Positions 37,198 through 48,210 are shown, counted from the first letter of the stretch. The stretch: 64,000 nt of DNA from Salinibacillus kushneri (GCF_900111405.1 NZ_FOHJ01000006.1:203829-267828), one strand, 5' to 3'. Program-made: numbers and translations. Notes: generated by a model not told the origin, from the letters alone.

Positions 37198-39393
37198 TTA
37201 CTGAATCTTTCTTCGTACAGTGTATACATCAGGTATTTGTTTAACGCGATCAACAATTTTTCGTAAATGACTAATATTATGAATCATGATCGTTATATTT
37301 ATAGTTGCCATTTGTTTTTGGTCTGATTTGCCGGTTACTGCAGTAATACTTGTTTTCGTTTCGTTTATTACTTGTAAGACTTCATTTAGTAATCCATGGC
37401 GATCATAGCCTGAAATTTCGATATCCACACTAAATTGTTTACTGTCGCTGCCAGCACCTTCCCATTCAACCTCAAGAAGTCTTCCTTGAATTTCATCTGT
37501 TTTCACATTAGGACAGTCTGCACGATGGACGGATACACCACGTCCTTTCGTAATATATCCAACAATTTCATCGCCTGGAACCGGATTACAGCACTTTGAT
37601 AATCGAATTAATAGGTTATCGACCCCTTTTACTTTTACGCCTGAATCAGCTTTCGGTTTTTTCCTGCTTCCTACCTCTTGTTTGACTTCTTCTAGTGCTT
37701 TTTCAAAATCCTGTGTTTTCTTTTGTTTTTTCACCTTATCTGCTAAACGGGTGGCAATTTGAGCAGCAGTAATTCCCTGGTATCCAACCGCCGCATACAT
37801 GTCTTCCTCATTATTAAAATTAAATTTTTCACCGACTTTACGCAAATTTTCTGGTGTCAGAACCTCTTTCAAATCGACATTCAGCTGGTTTAATTCTTTT
37901 TCTATCTGCTCTTTCCCTTTGGCGATATTTTCCTCTCTCTGCTGTTTCTTAAAGAATTGCTTAATTTTATTTTTGGCTTGTGAGGTTTTAGTGATTTTCA
38001 GCCAATCTCGAGATGGACCATAGGAATGCTTTGAGGTCATGATTTCAACGATATCCCCGGTCTTCAATTGATAATCTAAGGGTTCCATTTTGCCATTTAC
38101 CTTGGACCCAATAGTCTGATTTCCAATTTCAGTATGGATTCGGTAAGCAAAATCAATGGGAACCGATCCTGATGGCAATTCAAGCACATCACCCTTTGGT
38201 GTGAATACGTAAACCATGTCTGAAAATAAATCCATCTTTAATGTTTCCATAAATTCTTCAGCATCATGGGTATCATTTTGCCATTCAAGAATCTCTCTAA
38301 ACCAGGTTAATTTGTCTTCAAAAGAACGTTTCTTATCCAGTTGTTTATCTTCTTTATATGCCCAGTGAGCTGCAATTCCAAACTCGGCAATCTCATGCAT
38401 GTCTTTAGTACGTATCTGCACTTCTAAAGGATCACCTTTAGGACCTATGACCGTTGTGTGCAGGGATTGATAAAGGTTAGGCTTTGGCATGGCAATATAA
38501 TCTTTAAATCGACCTGGCATTGGCTTCCAGCAGGTGTGAATAATTCCTAAAACAGCATAGCAATCCTTAATACTGTTTACGATGACACGTACTGCAAGTA
38601 AGTCATAAATCTCATTAAACTGTTTGTTTTGCATAACCATTTTTCGATAAATACTATATAAGTGCTTCGGACGACCTGAAATTTCCGCCTGAATATTCAC
38701 ATCATTCAACTGCTGATGAATTTCATCAACCACATCATGAATATAATATTCACGCTCATTTCGCTTTTGTTTCATTAAATTCACAATGCGATAATACTGC
38801 TGAGGATTGAGATAACGTAAGGCTGTATCCTCTAACTCCCATTTGATCGTTGAAATACCTAAACGATGGGCAATAGGTGCAAAAATTTCAAGCGTTTCAT
38901 TAGCTATTCTCCGCTGCTTCGGCGGTGGTAAATGTTTGAGTGTGCGCATATTATGAAGACGGTCTGCCAGCTTGATTAAAATCACACGAATATCCTTTGC
39001 CATGGCAACAAACATTTTCCGGTGATTTTCTGCTTGTTGAGCTTCTTTGGACTTATATTTTATTTTTCCTAATTTAGTTACCCCATCAACAAGCATAGCC
39101 ACTTCAGCGTTAAACTCATCCTCTAAATCTTCAATCGTTACATTCGTATCCTCAACAACATCATGAAGGAAGCCACACGAAACCGTTGCTGGATCCATTT
39201 CGAGTTCAACTAAAATGCTTGCTACCTGAATAGGATGATTGATATAGGGTTCGCCGGATTTGCGAAATTGCTCTCGATGAGCATTTTCGGCATAATGGTA
39301 GGCACGCTGTACGAAATCAACATCCTTTTCGGGTAAATATTTAGATGCGCCTTGAATCACATCTTCGGCTGTTAAGATATTATCAGTAGACAT
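37198..39393 (-). CDS. relA: Bifunctional (p)ppGpp synthetase/hydrolase Rel
   Basis: Stringent-response enzyme of 731 residues. The N-terminal HD hydrolase (motif CGFLHDVVEDT near residue 70) is intact, followed by the synthetase domain (RFKDYIAMPKPNLYQSLHTTV at about 296-316), TGS (about 390-450), the zinc-finger region with CCNPVPGDEIVG, and a C-terminal ACT domain. Intact hydrolase and synthetase motifs mark a bifunctional Rel. Order relA-dtd and the adjacent apt-recJ match B. subtilis. Confidence 0.97.
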   Translation of the reverse strand: MSTDNILTAEDVIQGASKYLPEKDVDFVQRAYHYAENAHREQFRKSGEPYINHPIQVASILVELEMDPATVSCGFLHDVVEDTNVTIEDLEDEFNAEVAMLVDGVTKLGKIKYKSKEAQQAENHRKMFVAMAKDIRVILIKLADRLHNMRTLKHLPPPKQRRIANETLEIFAPIAHRLGISTIKWELEDTALRYLNPQQYYRIVNLMKQKRNEREYYIHDVVDEIHQQLNDVNIQAEISGRPKHLYSIYRKMVMQNKQFNEIYDLLAVRVIVNSIKDCYAVLGIIHTCWKPMPGRFKDYIAMPKPNLYQSLHTTVIGPKGDPLEVQIRTKDMHEIAEFGIAAHWAYKEDKQLDKKRSFEDKLTWFREILEWQNDTHDAEEFMETLKMDLFSDMVYVFTPKGDVLELPSGSVPIDFAYRIHTEIGNQTIGSKVNGKMEPLDYQLKTGDIVEIMTSKHSYGPSRDWLKITKTSQAKNKIKQFFKKQQREENIAKGKEQIEKELNQLNVDLKEVLTPENLRKVGEKFNFNNEEDMYAAVGYQGITAAQIATRLADKVKKQKKTQDFEKALEEVKQEVGSRKKPKADSGVKVKGVDNLLIRLSKCCNPVPGDEIVGYITKGRGVSVHRADCPNVKTDEIQGRLLEVEWEGAGSDSKQFSVDIEISGYDRHGLLNEVLQVINETKTSITAVTGKSDQKQMATINITIMIHNISHLRKIVDRVKQIPDVYTVRRKIQ

Positions 39394-39523
39394 GGAATCA
39401 CCTTATATTTTCAAAAAACTAAAATTTTTGATTGTTTATACATTATTATAAAATTCTTATACATTTGTAAAGCAAAAACTATAATCTTTTCATAAACCTA
39501 AACAAGACGATAAGAATATAATG

Positions 39524-39563
39524 AGAAGAAAGAGTCCTCTCTAAATAGAGCACTCTCTTTCTT
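39524..39563 (-). terminator. Likely terminator downstream of apt
   Basis: On the minus strand AAGAAAGAG and CTCTTTCTT form the outer stem around a second short hairpin. The tail (CTCATTATAT) has few T residues, so efficiency is uncertain. Confidence 0.55.
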
Positions 39564-39568
39564 CCCTG

Positions 39569-40081
39569 TTAATATTCCATTAATGTTAATACATCATAGC
39601 CTTGAAGCTTTTCACGACCATGTAAATAAGAAAGTTCAATTAAAAATGCACACCCCGCTACAATTCCGCCTAACTGCTCAACCAGATTAATGGTTGCTTC
39701 TATTGTACCACCGGTTGCAAGCAAGTCATCTGTAATCAAAACGCGTTGTCCTGGTTTAATTGCGTCTTTATGAATAGTTAAAATATCTTTCCCATATTCC
39801 AATCCGTAATCAACTTTGATGACTTCACGGGGAAGCTTTCCTTCCTTTCGTACAGGTGCGAAGCCTACTTCAAGAGCATAGGAAACCGGGCAGCCAATGA
39901 TAAAGCCACGAGCTTCAGGACCGACAACTAAATCAATATTTAATTGATCGGCGTAGGTGACAATTTCGTCTACTGCAGATTTAAATGCCTTTCCATTGTC
40001 CATTAAAGTCGTTATATCTTTAAATTCAATTCCTTCCTTGGGCCAATCATTTACAAGTGTAATATACTTTTTATAATCCAT
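39569..40081 (-). CDS. apt: Adenine phosphoribosyltransferase
   Basis: Converts adenine and PRPP to AMP in purine salvage. The 170-residue protein has the PRPP motif [13 protein letters not shown] (about residues 119-131) and the [11 protein letters not shown] loop. ATG at 40079-40081 has AAGGAGG nine bases upstream and gives the same length as B. subtilis Apt; a TTG two codons before is rejected. The start overlaps the 3' end of recJ by 11 bases. Confidence 0.96.
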   Translation of the reverse strand: MDYKKYITLVNDWPKEGIEFKDITTLMDNGKAFKSAVDEIVTYADQLNIDLVVGPEARGFIIGCPVSYALEVGFAPVRKEGKLPREVIKVDYGLEYGKDILTIHKDAIKPGQRVLITDDLLATGGTIEATINLVEQLGGIVAGCAFLIELSYLHGREKLQGYDVLTLMEY

Positions 40082-42410
40082 GTGCAACTTCCTCCTTCAA
40101 GTGGTCACCCGTCATCTGCTCGTTGAACCACTTTTTCAATTCTTTATAAGTCGAATAATATAATGTTTTCTCAACTTCTATTTGATTCATTTTCAATTGA
40201 TAGGTAGCAGATTCCGTTAAATCCTTTTTAGCTGGTTGTTTAACGTATACTAGTTCTCTATCCTCTATTCTAACAAATTGCAACTCTAAAAACACTTTTA
40301 TCATAAAGTCCAGGAAATTCAAAGACCACCCACGTGACCTGGCAAGTGCTGATCTTTCTTTATCTAAATCCAGACTTCCCCGTTTCATCATGATGCCATA
40401 AAACCATTTAAAGTGCTCCCGATTCGGGATTTGATTAAAGTAATTTTCTTCGTTCATTTTAAAATAAGCAAAGATATTTTTGGGATTTAATTCCTTTAAT
40501 ACTTCGGTCACCTGATCTAAAGATAATGGAAGATCAATAAACCATAAATGGGACCCATCATAAGATGTTGTTTCTTTCCACTGGTCAATATGAAACACTT
40601 GAAGATGCTTGTACATCCAATCTTCTATTTCGGTTGATGAATCAAAATAGATAGCGACATGATTCTGTGTATCTAAATCCTGAATCTGCTTTTGCAAGTG
40701 TTTAGTTCCACGAAAATCAAATAATTGCCATTCCAAAATTTCCAGGTCTTTCATCATAATCTGCAGCTTTTTATGGCCATTCCATTCATTAATACTTAGC
40801 TCTCCAACAATAGATATTTTCGCATGAGGAGAAATTCTAGTATATAAATGGCCCATGCCAAAGCCCACAGCGTCAATTATTTTAGTATCTTCCTGGAAGT
40901 TCATTTTTAAATGATTCTGATTGGCGCCAATCAAACGAATTTCTTTGGGATCCTTCTCAGCTAATTGAAAAAGTGGTTTTGGATTGCCCATACCAAATGG
41001 AGCCAATTGTTCGATTTCATGAATTAACTCAACACTAATCTCTCTCATGTTCATCTGCTTATCAATCGTTAAAATAGGCTGAAAATCTGTTTTAGAAAGC
41101 TTCTTATTAGCTAATTCACTAAGATTGTTACGTAAAGGACTGATTTCATCTACTGCAACTGTCATTCCTGCTGCCTGGGCATGTCCACCAAAGCTGATAA
41201 ACCGATCCTTAATTTCCATACAATTTTCAAATAGGTTAAATGCTTCAATACTTCGAGCGGAGCCTTTAGCCTCCTGTTTATCTGTATCTATCCCTAAAAC
41301 AATCGTGGGCTTGGAGTAAGACTGAACAAGACGGGAGGCAACAATCCCTAATACGCCGGGATTCCAGTCTTCTTTAGCTACGACTAAAACGCCATCTTCA
41401 TGAAAACCGTTCTCCTCAATCATTCCCTGGGCCTCTTTTGTAATCTCAGATACTAACTTTTGACGTTCCTGGTTTAAACGTTGTACCTCTTCAGCTAGTT
41501 CCCGGGCCACCTCTATGTCCTGCTCCAGTAATAAATCTACAGCAAGTGAAGCATCCTGTAATCGGCCAACTGCATTTAACCGTGGACCGATTCCAAATCC
41601 GATATTTTCTTCTGTCACATCTCCCTCAATGCCGCAAACCTCTTTCAGCATCTTAATACCTGGACGATTGGAAGATGTCAAAGACCTCAACCCATAGTAT
41701 ACAAGGACACGATTTTCAGCTTGTAAGGGGACTAAGTCCGCAATCGTTCCAATCGATACAAGTTCAAGTAAATGCTGGGGAAACGTCCCCAAAAGTGCAT
41801 GAGCAAGTTTAAAAGCAACCCCCACACCTGCTAATTCATCAAAAGGATAAGTAGAGGAGACTTTGGGATGGATAATCGCTACGGCTTCTGGCATTTCCTC
41901 CTGAGCTTCGTGGTGATCGGTAATAATCAAATCCACACCTAACTCCTTTGCTATGTTCGCTTCATGAACGGCCGCAATTCCGGTATCAACAGTAATAATC
42001 AAAGAAATATTCGCTTCCTTCGCCTGTCGGAAAGCAGCCTCATTAGGTCCATAACCTTCTGTGAAACGGTTGGGTATGTAAAAATCCACAATCGCTCCCT
42101 TTTCTCTTAAAGCTTCTATTAGAACCGTTGTGGAGGTTACACCATCTGCATCATAGTCTCCAAAAACCAAGATTTTTTCCTGATCTAGTATCGCTTTTTC
42201 AATTCGGTCAATGGCTTTTTTCATATCTGAAAATAAAAAGGGATCATGGAGATCCTCTAAGGTAGGTGATAAAAATCTTTTTGCTGTATTTGTATCCTTA
42301 ATGCCTCTATTCATTAAAAGCTCTTTCGTTATCTTTGATATGGGTAAGTCAATGACAGATTCATCATCTTGCTCTTCTTTCACATGCCATTGTGCTTTAC
42401 TTTCAATCAT
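40071..42410 (-). CDS. recJ: Single-stranded-DNA-specific exonuclease RecJ
   Basis: 5'-3' ssDNA exonuclease for recombination and mismatch repair. The 779-residue protein has the DHH domain with [12 protein letters not shown] (about residues 81-92), TVDTGIA, and [13 protein letters not shown], then DHHA1 with GGHAQAAGM near residue 410, the OB domain and the Firmicute-specific C-terminal domain. AGGGGTGA precedes the ATG. It is translationally coupled to apt. Confidence 0.96.
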   Translation of the reverse strand: MIESKAQWHVKEEQDDESVIDLPISKITKELLMNRGIKDTNTAKRFLSPTLEDLHDPFLFSDMKKAIDRIEKAILDQEKILVFGDYDADGVTSTTVLIEALREKGAIVDFYIPNRFTEGYGPNEAAFRQAKEANISLIITVDTGIAAVHEANIAKELGVDLIITDHHEAQEEMPEAVAIIHPKVSSTYPFDELAGVGVAFKLAHALLGTFPQHLLELVSIGTIADLVPLQAENRVLVYYGLRSLTSSNRPGIKMLKEVCGIEGDVTEENIGFGIGPRLNAVGRLQDASLAVDLLLEQDIEVARELAEEVQRLNQERQKLVSEITKEAQGMIEENGFHEDGVLVVAKEDWNPGVLGIVASRLVQSYSKPTIVLGIDTDKQEAKGSARSIEAFNLFENCMEIKDRFISFGGHAQAAGMTVAVDEISPLRNNLSELANKKLSKTDFQPILTIDKQMNMREISVELIHEIEQLAPFGMGNPKPLFQLAEKDPKEIRLIGANQNHLKMNFQEDTKIIDAVGFGMGHLYTRISPHAKISIVGELSINEWNGHKKLQIMMKDLEILEWQLFDFRGTKHLQKQIQDLDTQNHVAIYFDSSTEIEDWMYKHLQVFHIDQWKETTSYDGSHLWFIDLPLSLDQVTEVLKELNPKNIFAYFKMNEENYFNQIPNREHFKWFYGIMMKRGSLDLDKERSALARSRGWSLNFLDFMIKVFLELQFVRIEDRELVYVKQPAKKDLTESATYQLKMNQIEVEKTLYYSTYKELKKWFNEQMTGDHLKEEVAHGL

Positions 42411-42577
42411 AAATTCACCCCTAACGAACCTATTATACTAGAGGTTGTCAGGGGTAGCAAATCGAATTTCCTTCCACATATGGTTTGGCAATATTCACAA
42501 ATATTGTTAATCATTCTGCCTTAGTTAAACGCAATTTAAACAAATCACCCTTTACATTATGAAAATTATTAAAAAAT

Positions 42578-42910
42578 CTATCGTTTTGACGTATCTGATT
42601 CGTTTGTTTCATCCTTTGTGATGTCCTCATTTTCCAATGCTATTTCACGATTCTCATGGTTTGGATCATTTTGATGGTGTTCTTGTTTTAACTGCTTAAG
42701 CGTCCTCTGCAGCCGGTAGATTTTCACAAATCCAAACGCTGCGGTCATGACACTTCCCATTAAAACAGAAATTAATATAACCAAGATTAAGGGAGCTTCT
42801 CTAGTAAAAAACAAAAAATTTACTGGTACAGCATCCACATTAATGACAGCAAATATCGCAACAAGTAATGCGAAAATAATAGCAAATATAATGGATGTTT
42901 GTGCCTTCAT
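42578..42910 (-). CDS. LapA-type (DUF1049) membrane protein, YrvD-like
   Basis: The 110-residue protein has two transmembrane helices (about 6-26 and 40-62) and a charged, coiled C-terminal tail rich in Glu and His. The NxxPVxxxFF element of LapA/DUF1049 proteins is visible. In E. coli LapA/LapB act in lipopolysaccharide control, which cannot apply to this Gram-positive host, so the role is unknown. ATG at 42908-42910 has GAGGTGA six bases upstream; the GTG before it is an alternative. It lies between secDF and recJ. Confidence 0.85.
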   Translation of the reverse strand: MKAQTSIIFAIIFALLVAIFAVINVDAVPVNFLFFTREAPLILVILISVLMGSVMTAAFGFVKIYRLQRTLKQLKQEHHQNDPNHENREIALENEDITKDETNESDTSKR

Positions 42911-42964
42911 CACCTGTCACCTCTTCACTATAAAGTGTAATTGATTGATTCCGTGCTTATGCAT

Positions 42965-43100
42965 AAGAGGCTGGGACAACAGTTTTTTGTCAAAGAAAAC
43001 GAAAAGAAATGGATAGGATGGAGGCTGCAGAATCCCGCTCCGGAAATACCTTTCATTGATCTTCTTTAGATGGATTGTCTTGGATACGTCCCAGCCTCTT
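42965..43100. repeat. 136-bp element bounded by GAGGCTGGGAC inverted repeats (R3)
   Basis: AAGAGGCTGGGAC at 42965 is repeated in inverse orientation as GTCCCAGCCTCTT ending at 43100. The interior has a few internal pairings. It begins ten bases past the secDF stop and so may act as its terminator (TTATGC follows on the minus strand). Similar GAGGCTGGGAC elements occur in other Bacillales. Confidence 0.7.
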
Positions 43101-43110
43101 AAACACTTTT

Positions 43111-45384
43111 TTATACCTGTGGACCACCAGTTTGCTTTTTCTTTTCAAATTGAATAGGCTTCTTATCAAGCATTTTTCCTCTCCATACAAGCCATATTTG
43201 AGCAGCAAGGAATAAAGAAGAATACATGCCGACAATCAAACCAACCACTAATGCAAAGGAGAAATTCGTAATAGCTGTTGCTCCGAAGATTAAGAGCATA
43301 AGAGCAGCAGCAATCGTTGTGATCGTTGTATTCACACTTCTGGTTATGGTTTGCATTAAACTCTTATTCACTATTCCTGCCAGCTCTTTAAATGATTTCA
43401 CCCTTCTCCTCATGCGTAAATTTTCTCTAATACGGTCAAAAGTTACAATCGTATCATTAATAGAATAACCAACAATCGTCAAAATAGCTGCAATAATGGT
43501 AATATCAAATTCCAATTGGAAAATACTGAATAAGGCTAATACAAAGAATGCATCATGCAGCAATGCAATAATTGCTGTAAGGGCAAAATAGAACTCGAAC
43601 CTTATGGTTACATAAATAATGATGCCAATGGATGCAATTAAAACAGCTAAAACTGCATTTTTAGCGAGCTCCTGGCTCACCTCAGGTGACACCGTGCCCA
43701 CATTCGGTTCATTACCATATGTATCAGTAAAATAAGCTTTCACATCTGCTATTTCATCTTCTGATAATACACGGTCAAAGCGTACCATCACGATTTCGTT
43801 TTGATCACCGGCTCGTGTATACTCTTCAGGTTCTAATCCTAATTCTTCAAATCCATTTTCTACTTCTTCAACTTTTATCGTATCGTCTGCGAGGACCTGA
43901 ACACGGGAACCGTTCGTAAAATCGATTCCTAAATTTAATCGGAAAGCAGAGAGGAATATAACCCCTACCACAATTAATACCGTAGAAGCCATAAGAAATT
44001 TCTTACGATGCTTTACAATATCAAAGAATTTCCCGAAAAATGTTGGCTCTACTTCCTCACCTTTTGTAATATCTTTAATTTCGTTTTTCTTCACACCAAA
44101 CCAGCCTGGTCTTTTATTTAAGAACTTGCTGTTTACCCAAAGCCCCATTAATAAACGGGTACCATAAACAGCAGTAACAAAACTTACTAAAATACTTACA
44201 ATTAACATAGTCGCAAACCCTTTTACAGAGCTTGTTCCATACATAAATAATACCGCTGCAGCTATTAATGTTGTAATATTGGCGTCAAAAATAGCTGAAA
44301 GAGATTGCTTATTCCCTGAACGATAAGCCGAGAGTGTGCTTTTACCTGCTTTTAACTCTTCCCTAATCCGTTCAAAGGTAATAACATTCGCATCAACTGC
44401 CATACCAACCCCGAGCACTAATGCGGCCAGACCTGGTAAAGTTAACACACCGTTCATAAGATTAAAAATGAGTAAGATTAAAAAGATATAGGCACTGATG
44501 GTAATAACAGACACAACTCCAGGAAAGCGGTAGTAACCAATCATAAATAAGAAGATTAAACCAACGCCAATAGCACTGGCAATGATTGTTTTATTTAACG
44601 ACTGTTCACCAAATTGGGCACCGACGGATTCAGAATACATTTCTGTCATATTTACAGGTAGAGATCCTGCGTTTAAGATATCCGCTAAACGCTGTGCAGA
44701 ATCCACCGTAAAGTTGCCACTAATCATAACCTGACTTGTATTTAATGTTTCACCGACAGTGGGATCGGAAACATATTTAGGATCTTCCTTATTGGATTCC
44801 GCCTGGTATGTATCTCCCTCTTCATAATCCATCCAAATAACAAGACGGTTATCGTCAGGGCCAGGAATAGCAGGGTCATTCATGTCAGCAATCTTACTTG
44901 TGACATCAGCAAATTTACTGGCACTCTTCAAATCTACGGTAACAATCGGTTCATTTGTGTTTGGATCGAAGTCTTGCTGTGCACTCCCTTCCACAATATC
45001 CGAACCATTTAAATACTCTTTATCATTCACGTCACGAAAGGATAAACGTGCCTGTGTCGACAGCAACTCACGAGCCTCTGACTGATCCTGAATACCTGCC
45101 AGTTGCACACGTATACGGTTATTCCCTTCTATATCAATTTGGGTTTCACTAATCCCTAGAACATCAACCCGTTCACGTAACGCTTCTACTGTTGCATTCA
45201 TAACCGTACTATTGATTTCCTGATCTTCATCAATAGGCTCTACTTCATATAAAATTTCAAATCCACCCTGCAAATCAAGGCCTAATGGAATGCCTTTAGA
45301 AATATTCGTTGTCGTTGTTCCGATTACTCCTGCCAAAATGAATGTGATTAGGAAAAAAGCCATTATTCTACCTTTTTTAACCAT
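43111..45384 (-). CDS. secDF: Protein translocase SecDF fusion
   Basis: Proton-driven accessory of the Sec translocon. The 757-residue protein joins SecD (to about residue 420, opening with GLDLQGGFEILYEV) and SecF (from about 450, with NLGIDFTNGSRVQV), giving 12 predicted transmembrane helices and two large extracellular domains. Fusion is normal in Bacillus. AAGGAGG precedes the ATG. Confidence 0.97.
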   Translation of the reverse strand: MVKKGRIMAFFLITFILAGVIGTTTTNISKGIPLGLDLQGGFEILYEVEPIDEDQEINSTVMNATVEALRERVDVLGISETQIDIEGNNRIRVQLAGIQDQSEARELLSTQARLSFRDVNDKEYLNGSDIVEGSAQQDFDPNTNEPIVTVDLKSASKFADVTSKIADMNDPAIPGPDDNRLVIWMDYEEGDTYQAESNKEDPKYVSDPTVGETLNTSQVMISGNFTVDSAQRLADILNAGSLPVNMTEMYSESVGAQFGEQSLNKTIIASAIGVGLIFLFMIGYYRFPGVVSVITISAYIFLILLIFNLMNGVLTLPGLAALVLGVGMAVDANVITFERIREELKAGKSTLSAYRSGNKQSLSAIFDANITTLIAAAVLFMYGTSSVKGFATMLIVSILVSFVTAVYGTRLLMGLWVNSKFLNKRPGWFGVKKNEIKDITKGEEVEPTFFGKFFDIVKHRKKFLMASTVLIVVGVIFLSAFRLNLGIDFTNGSRVQVLADDTIKVEEVENGFEELGLEPEEYTRAGDQNEIVMVRFDRVLSEDEIADVKAYFTDTYGNEPNVGTVSPEVSQELAKNAVLAVLIASIGIIIYVTIRFEFYFALTAIIALLHDAFFVLALFSIFQLEFDITIIAAILTIVGYSINDTIVTFDRIRENLRMRRRVKSFKELAGIVNKSLMQTITRSVNTTITTIAAALMLLIFGATAITNFSFALVVGLIVGMYSSLFLAAQIWLVWRGKMLDKKPIQFEKKKQTGGPQV

Positions 45385-45456
45385 GTTGTCGTGCTCCTCC
45401 TTATATTACACCTTGAACAAAACAAACCCTTATGTACAAAACCTTCATGCTATTCT

Positions 45457-45753
45457 CTATAAATCATTTCCAGTAAGTGCCTCAATCTGTGCCATTAAAT
45501 CATCATTTCGTTCCTGATAAATTTCCCGAGCTAAATAGCTCATAAATACCCCTGAGTCTAAATGCAGAATATCCTGAACCACTTCATATAATCGTTTATC
45601 AATGTCCTTTTTCCACACTTTCTTTATCAGACAATTCCACACCTGCTCTTCGGTAGCTTTGTCGTAGCCGAGTACATGAAGCTCATCGACTTTACTTTGT
45701 AAAGCAGGTGAAACAAATGTGTGCCATTCTGTAACTGTCCTTACATCTTTCAT
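45457..45753 (-). CDS. comN: Post-transcriptional regulator ComN (YrzD)
   Basis: The 98-residue soluble protein has the ComN/YrzD core WHTFVSPALQSKVDELHVLGYDKATEEQVW split over about residues 9-38. In B. subtilis ComN acts on comE mRNA localisation and so on competence; that role is by homology. ATG at 45751-45753 has GGGGG upstream with seven-base spacing and gives 98 residues, the same as B. subtilis; a longer frame lacks a ribosome site. It is next to secDF and divergent from spoVB, as in relatives. Confidence 0.9.
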   Translation of the reverse strand: MKDVRTVTEWHTFVSPALQSKVDELHVLGYDKATEEQVWNCLIKKVWKKDIDKRLYEVVQDILHLDSGVFMSYLAREIYQERNDDLMAQIEALTGNDL

Positions 45754-45966
45754 GAACCTGCCCCCTATAGTACTTACCTTCTCAAATAAACTCAAAAAAA
45801 CAGAAATCCTCCATTCATTTTAAATACATATAACAAAGAATAATGTCACGTCTAAACGTGATAGAAAACAAAAAAGCTATACAGGGCTTGTCATGCTTGA
45901 CCACCCTTCATGCATATACATTCATTGTATACGATTTTTACACTTTTGAGAAGGCAGGGCAAATAC

Positions 45967-47517
45967 ATGGCAAAACAAACATTCATACAAGGTACTCTTG
46001 TATTAATTATTGCTGGTTTAATAACACGATTTTTAGGCTTTATCAATCGCATTGTTGTTGCACGAATTATGGGCGAAGAAGGGGTAGGTCTGTATATGAT
46101 GGCCTTACCTACTCTATTTCTTGTTATTACGATTACCCACTTCGGTTTACCTGTAGCCATTTCAAAAAGAGTTGCAGAGGCAGATGCTAAAGGGGACCGG
46201 CAAAAAATAAAGAAGATTTTACTCGTAGCTTTTTCTTTAACATTTATTTTAAGTACCATTTTCACCCTTGCATTTATTCTGATATCGCCATTTGTTGCAC
46301 AATATTTATTAACGGATCATCGAACATTATATCCTTTACTTGCCATTAGCCCTATTATACCGATTGTAGCTATGTCCGCGGTACTGCGTGGTTATTTTCA
46401 GGGACTGCAAAATATGAAGCCACAGGCCATTTCTCAGGTAATAGAGCAGCTTGTGCGAATTACCCTTGTTGCTTTTTTAACCAAGCTATTATTACCCTAT
46501 GGCGTTGAATTTGCGGCTAGTGGTGCAATGATTTCCGTAATAATAGGAGAATTTTGCTCCTTAATGTTTATCATTTATCAATTTAAGCATAAAAAACGCA
46601 TAAAGTTAAGACGAAACATTGGACAATCGTTACAAAAGGCTAAAGGAACATTAAAAGAATTAATGTCGATTGCACTCCCTACAACAGGAAGCGGAATAGT
46701 GGGAAGACTCTCTCACTTTCTAGAGCCTATTCTAGTCTCACAAAGTTTAGCAATTGCGGGTTATACGGTGACGCAAAGCACTAAATTATATGGAGAATTA
46801 ACCGGATATGTCTTACCCTTACTGTTTTTGCCTACATTTATTACGACATCTTTATCGACAGCACTCGTTCCATCCATAAGTGAAGCTGATGCCAAAAATC
46901 AAGTAAAGCTTATTCACTTCCGAATCCATCAATCGATTCGGTTATCCTTTGCATCCGGAGCTTTTGCAACCATTATTCTTTTTATTTTTGCTAAGCCGAT
47001 TCTTACCTTTATGTACAATGATCCAGATGCAAGCCGATTTGTTACACTAATGGCACCATTCTTTATTTTATTGTACTTTCAGGCACCATTGCAGGCAGCC
47101 CTGCAAGCCTTAGATTTGGCCAAGCAGGCAATGTATAATAGTATTATTGGATCTGTCGTTAAACTATCCACACTTATCATTCTTGCTTCACAGCCTCAAT
47201 TCGGAATTACAGGGGTCGTATTAGCTATTATTGTCGGCGTAGTCCTTGTGACCCTTCTACACTTTGCGGTTTTAGTCAAGCATATACAGTTCAAGCTTCC
47301 ATTCGGGGATATTTTGAAGATGATGAGTCTGCTTCTTATCACATACTATTTAGGGCATAACCTTTATAATCTTTTTCCTAGAGCGGAAGTAGAAATTCTT
47401 TCATTATTAATTGTGTTCGTAATATTAGCTGCGTTCTATATCCTGTTGTTATTTATTTTTCGATTTATTACAAAGGACGAATTAGTTCAGCTTCCTCTCT
47501 TTAACAAACTAAAATAA
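45967..47517 (+). CDS. spoVB: Stage V sporulation protein B (MATE/Wzx-like flippase)
   Basis: Membrane protein of the MOP superfamily required for spore cortex synthesis, probably moving lipid II. The 516-residue protein has about 14 hydrophobic helices and closely follows B. subtilis SpoVB from the start MAKQTFIQGTLVLIIAGLITR through GEEGVGLYMMALP. The ATG is preceded by a weak GGCAGGG. A sigma-E-type promoter may lie at 45890-45925 but could not be fixed. Confidence 0.95.
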   Translation: MAKQTFIQGTLVLIIAGLITRFLGFINRIVVARIMGEEGVGLYMMALPTLFLVITITHFGLPVAISKRVAEADAKGDRQKIKKILLVAFSLTFILSTIFTLAFILISPFVAQYLLTDHRTLYPLLAISPIIPIVAMSAVLRGYFQGLQNMKPQAISQVIEQLVRITLVAFLTKLLLPYGVEFAASGAMISVIIGEFCSLMFIIYQFKHKKRIKLRRNIGQSLQKAKGTLKELMSIALPTTGSGIVGRLSHFLEPILVSQSLAIAGYTVTQSTKLYGELTGYVLPLLFLPTFITTSLSTALVPSISEADAKNQVKLIHFRIHQSIRLSFASGAFATIILFIFAKPILTFMYNDPDASRFVTLMAPFFILLYFQAPLQAALQALDLAKQAMYNSIIGSVVKLSTLIILASQPQFGITGVVLAIIVGVVLVTLLHFAVLVKHIQFKLPFGDILKMMSLLLITYYLGHNLYNLFPRAEVEILSLLIVFVILAAFYILLLFIFRFITKDELVQLPLFNKLK

Positions 47518-47525
47518 TTCAGGGA

Positions 47526-47557
47526 AAAGAGGCTGTCCCATTAAACAGCCTCTTTTT
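47526..47557. terminator. Bidirectional terminator between spoVB and the DUF421 gene
   Basis: AAGAGGCTGT and ACAGCCTCTT pair around CCCATTAA with T residues on the plus strand and A/T on the other. It ends at the stop codon of the DUF421 gene. Confidence 0.85.
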
Positions 47558-48210
47558 CATTCCTTATTTAAATTTGACTCATCAACATAAAGCGTTCCAT
47601 CTTTATTCATAGAACAATAGGAAATGGAGTCAATCTGATTATAACCTAATTTCTTCAATTCTTCCTTAAGCCAATTTTCATCCTTCTCTATCTGCTTTAG
47701 GACATGGTGCTGTATGGTTCCGTCTGAAATCAAAGGTGAATAAATCTGGACCGGATTATTCTTCTTTTCAAATACAGATAATTTCCCGTTTGGTTCCAAA
47801 ATAGCTAACTCTACATCCTGAACCAGTTGAATTCCTTTTTCATGAAGATTAATAAGCAAATCGTCCATATTATAACGCTGATGTTTCATTTCCTGTTCAT
47901 CAATTTTGCCATTTTGAATGATAATCGAGGGCTTACCATCCAGCATCTCTCTTACCTTTTGACTTTTTAATGAAATTTTAGCTGAGAGCCTTTGTATAAT
48001 CAATAAAATGACCATCGGCACAATACTATAAAAGAAGCCTTTTTCCAGATTCTCAATCGAAATAACCGCCATTTCAGCCAGCATAATGAAAATCACTAAA
48101 TCAAAAATGCTAATTTCGCCAAGCTCTCTTTTCCCCATCAAACGTAAAATCAGAAAGATGATAAAGTACATTCCTAACGTTCGAAGCACAACGATTAAAA
48201 TGGCTTCCAT
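47557..48210 (-). CDS. DUF421 membrane protein (YrbG/YetF family)
   Basis: The 217-residue protein has three N-terminal transmembrane helices (about 4-24, 35-52, 58-76) with the LMGKRELGEISIFDL signature and a soluble C-terminal half that normally forms two small alpha/beta domains. YetF-type proteins influence membrane and spore properties; the exact function is unknown. It sits between spoVB and yrzE as B. subtilis yrbG does. The AAGGGA before the ATG is a weak ribosome site. Confidence 0.88.
   Translation of the reverse strand: MEAILIVVLRTLGMYFIIFLILRLMGKRELGEISIFDLVIFIMLAEMAVISIENLEKGFFYSIVPMVILLIIQRLSAKISLKSQKVREMLDGKPSIIIQNGKIDEQEMKHQRYNMDDLLINLHEKGIQLVQDVELAILEPNGKLSVFEKKNNPVQIYSPLISDGTIQHHVLKQIEKDENWLKEELKKLGYNQIDSISYCSMNKDGTLYVDESNLNKE

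Noticed and set aside
43053..43235. Minus-strand open frame of 60 codons across the secDF end
   Set aside because: It overlaps secDF and the R3 repeat in another frame and shows no domain.
45843..45966. Upstream in-frame extension of spoVB and a nearby TCACGT/ACGTGA palindrome with a possible sigma-E promoter
   Set aside because: Homology fixes the SpoVB start at MAKQTF; the -10-like CATATACAT and a weak -35 could not be told from chance AT-rich sequence.
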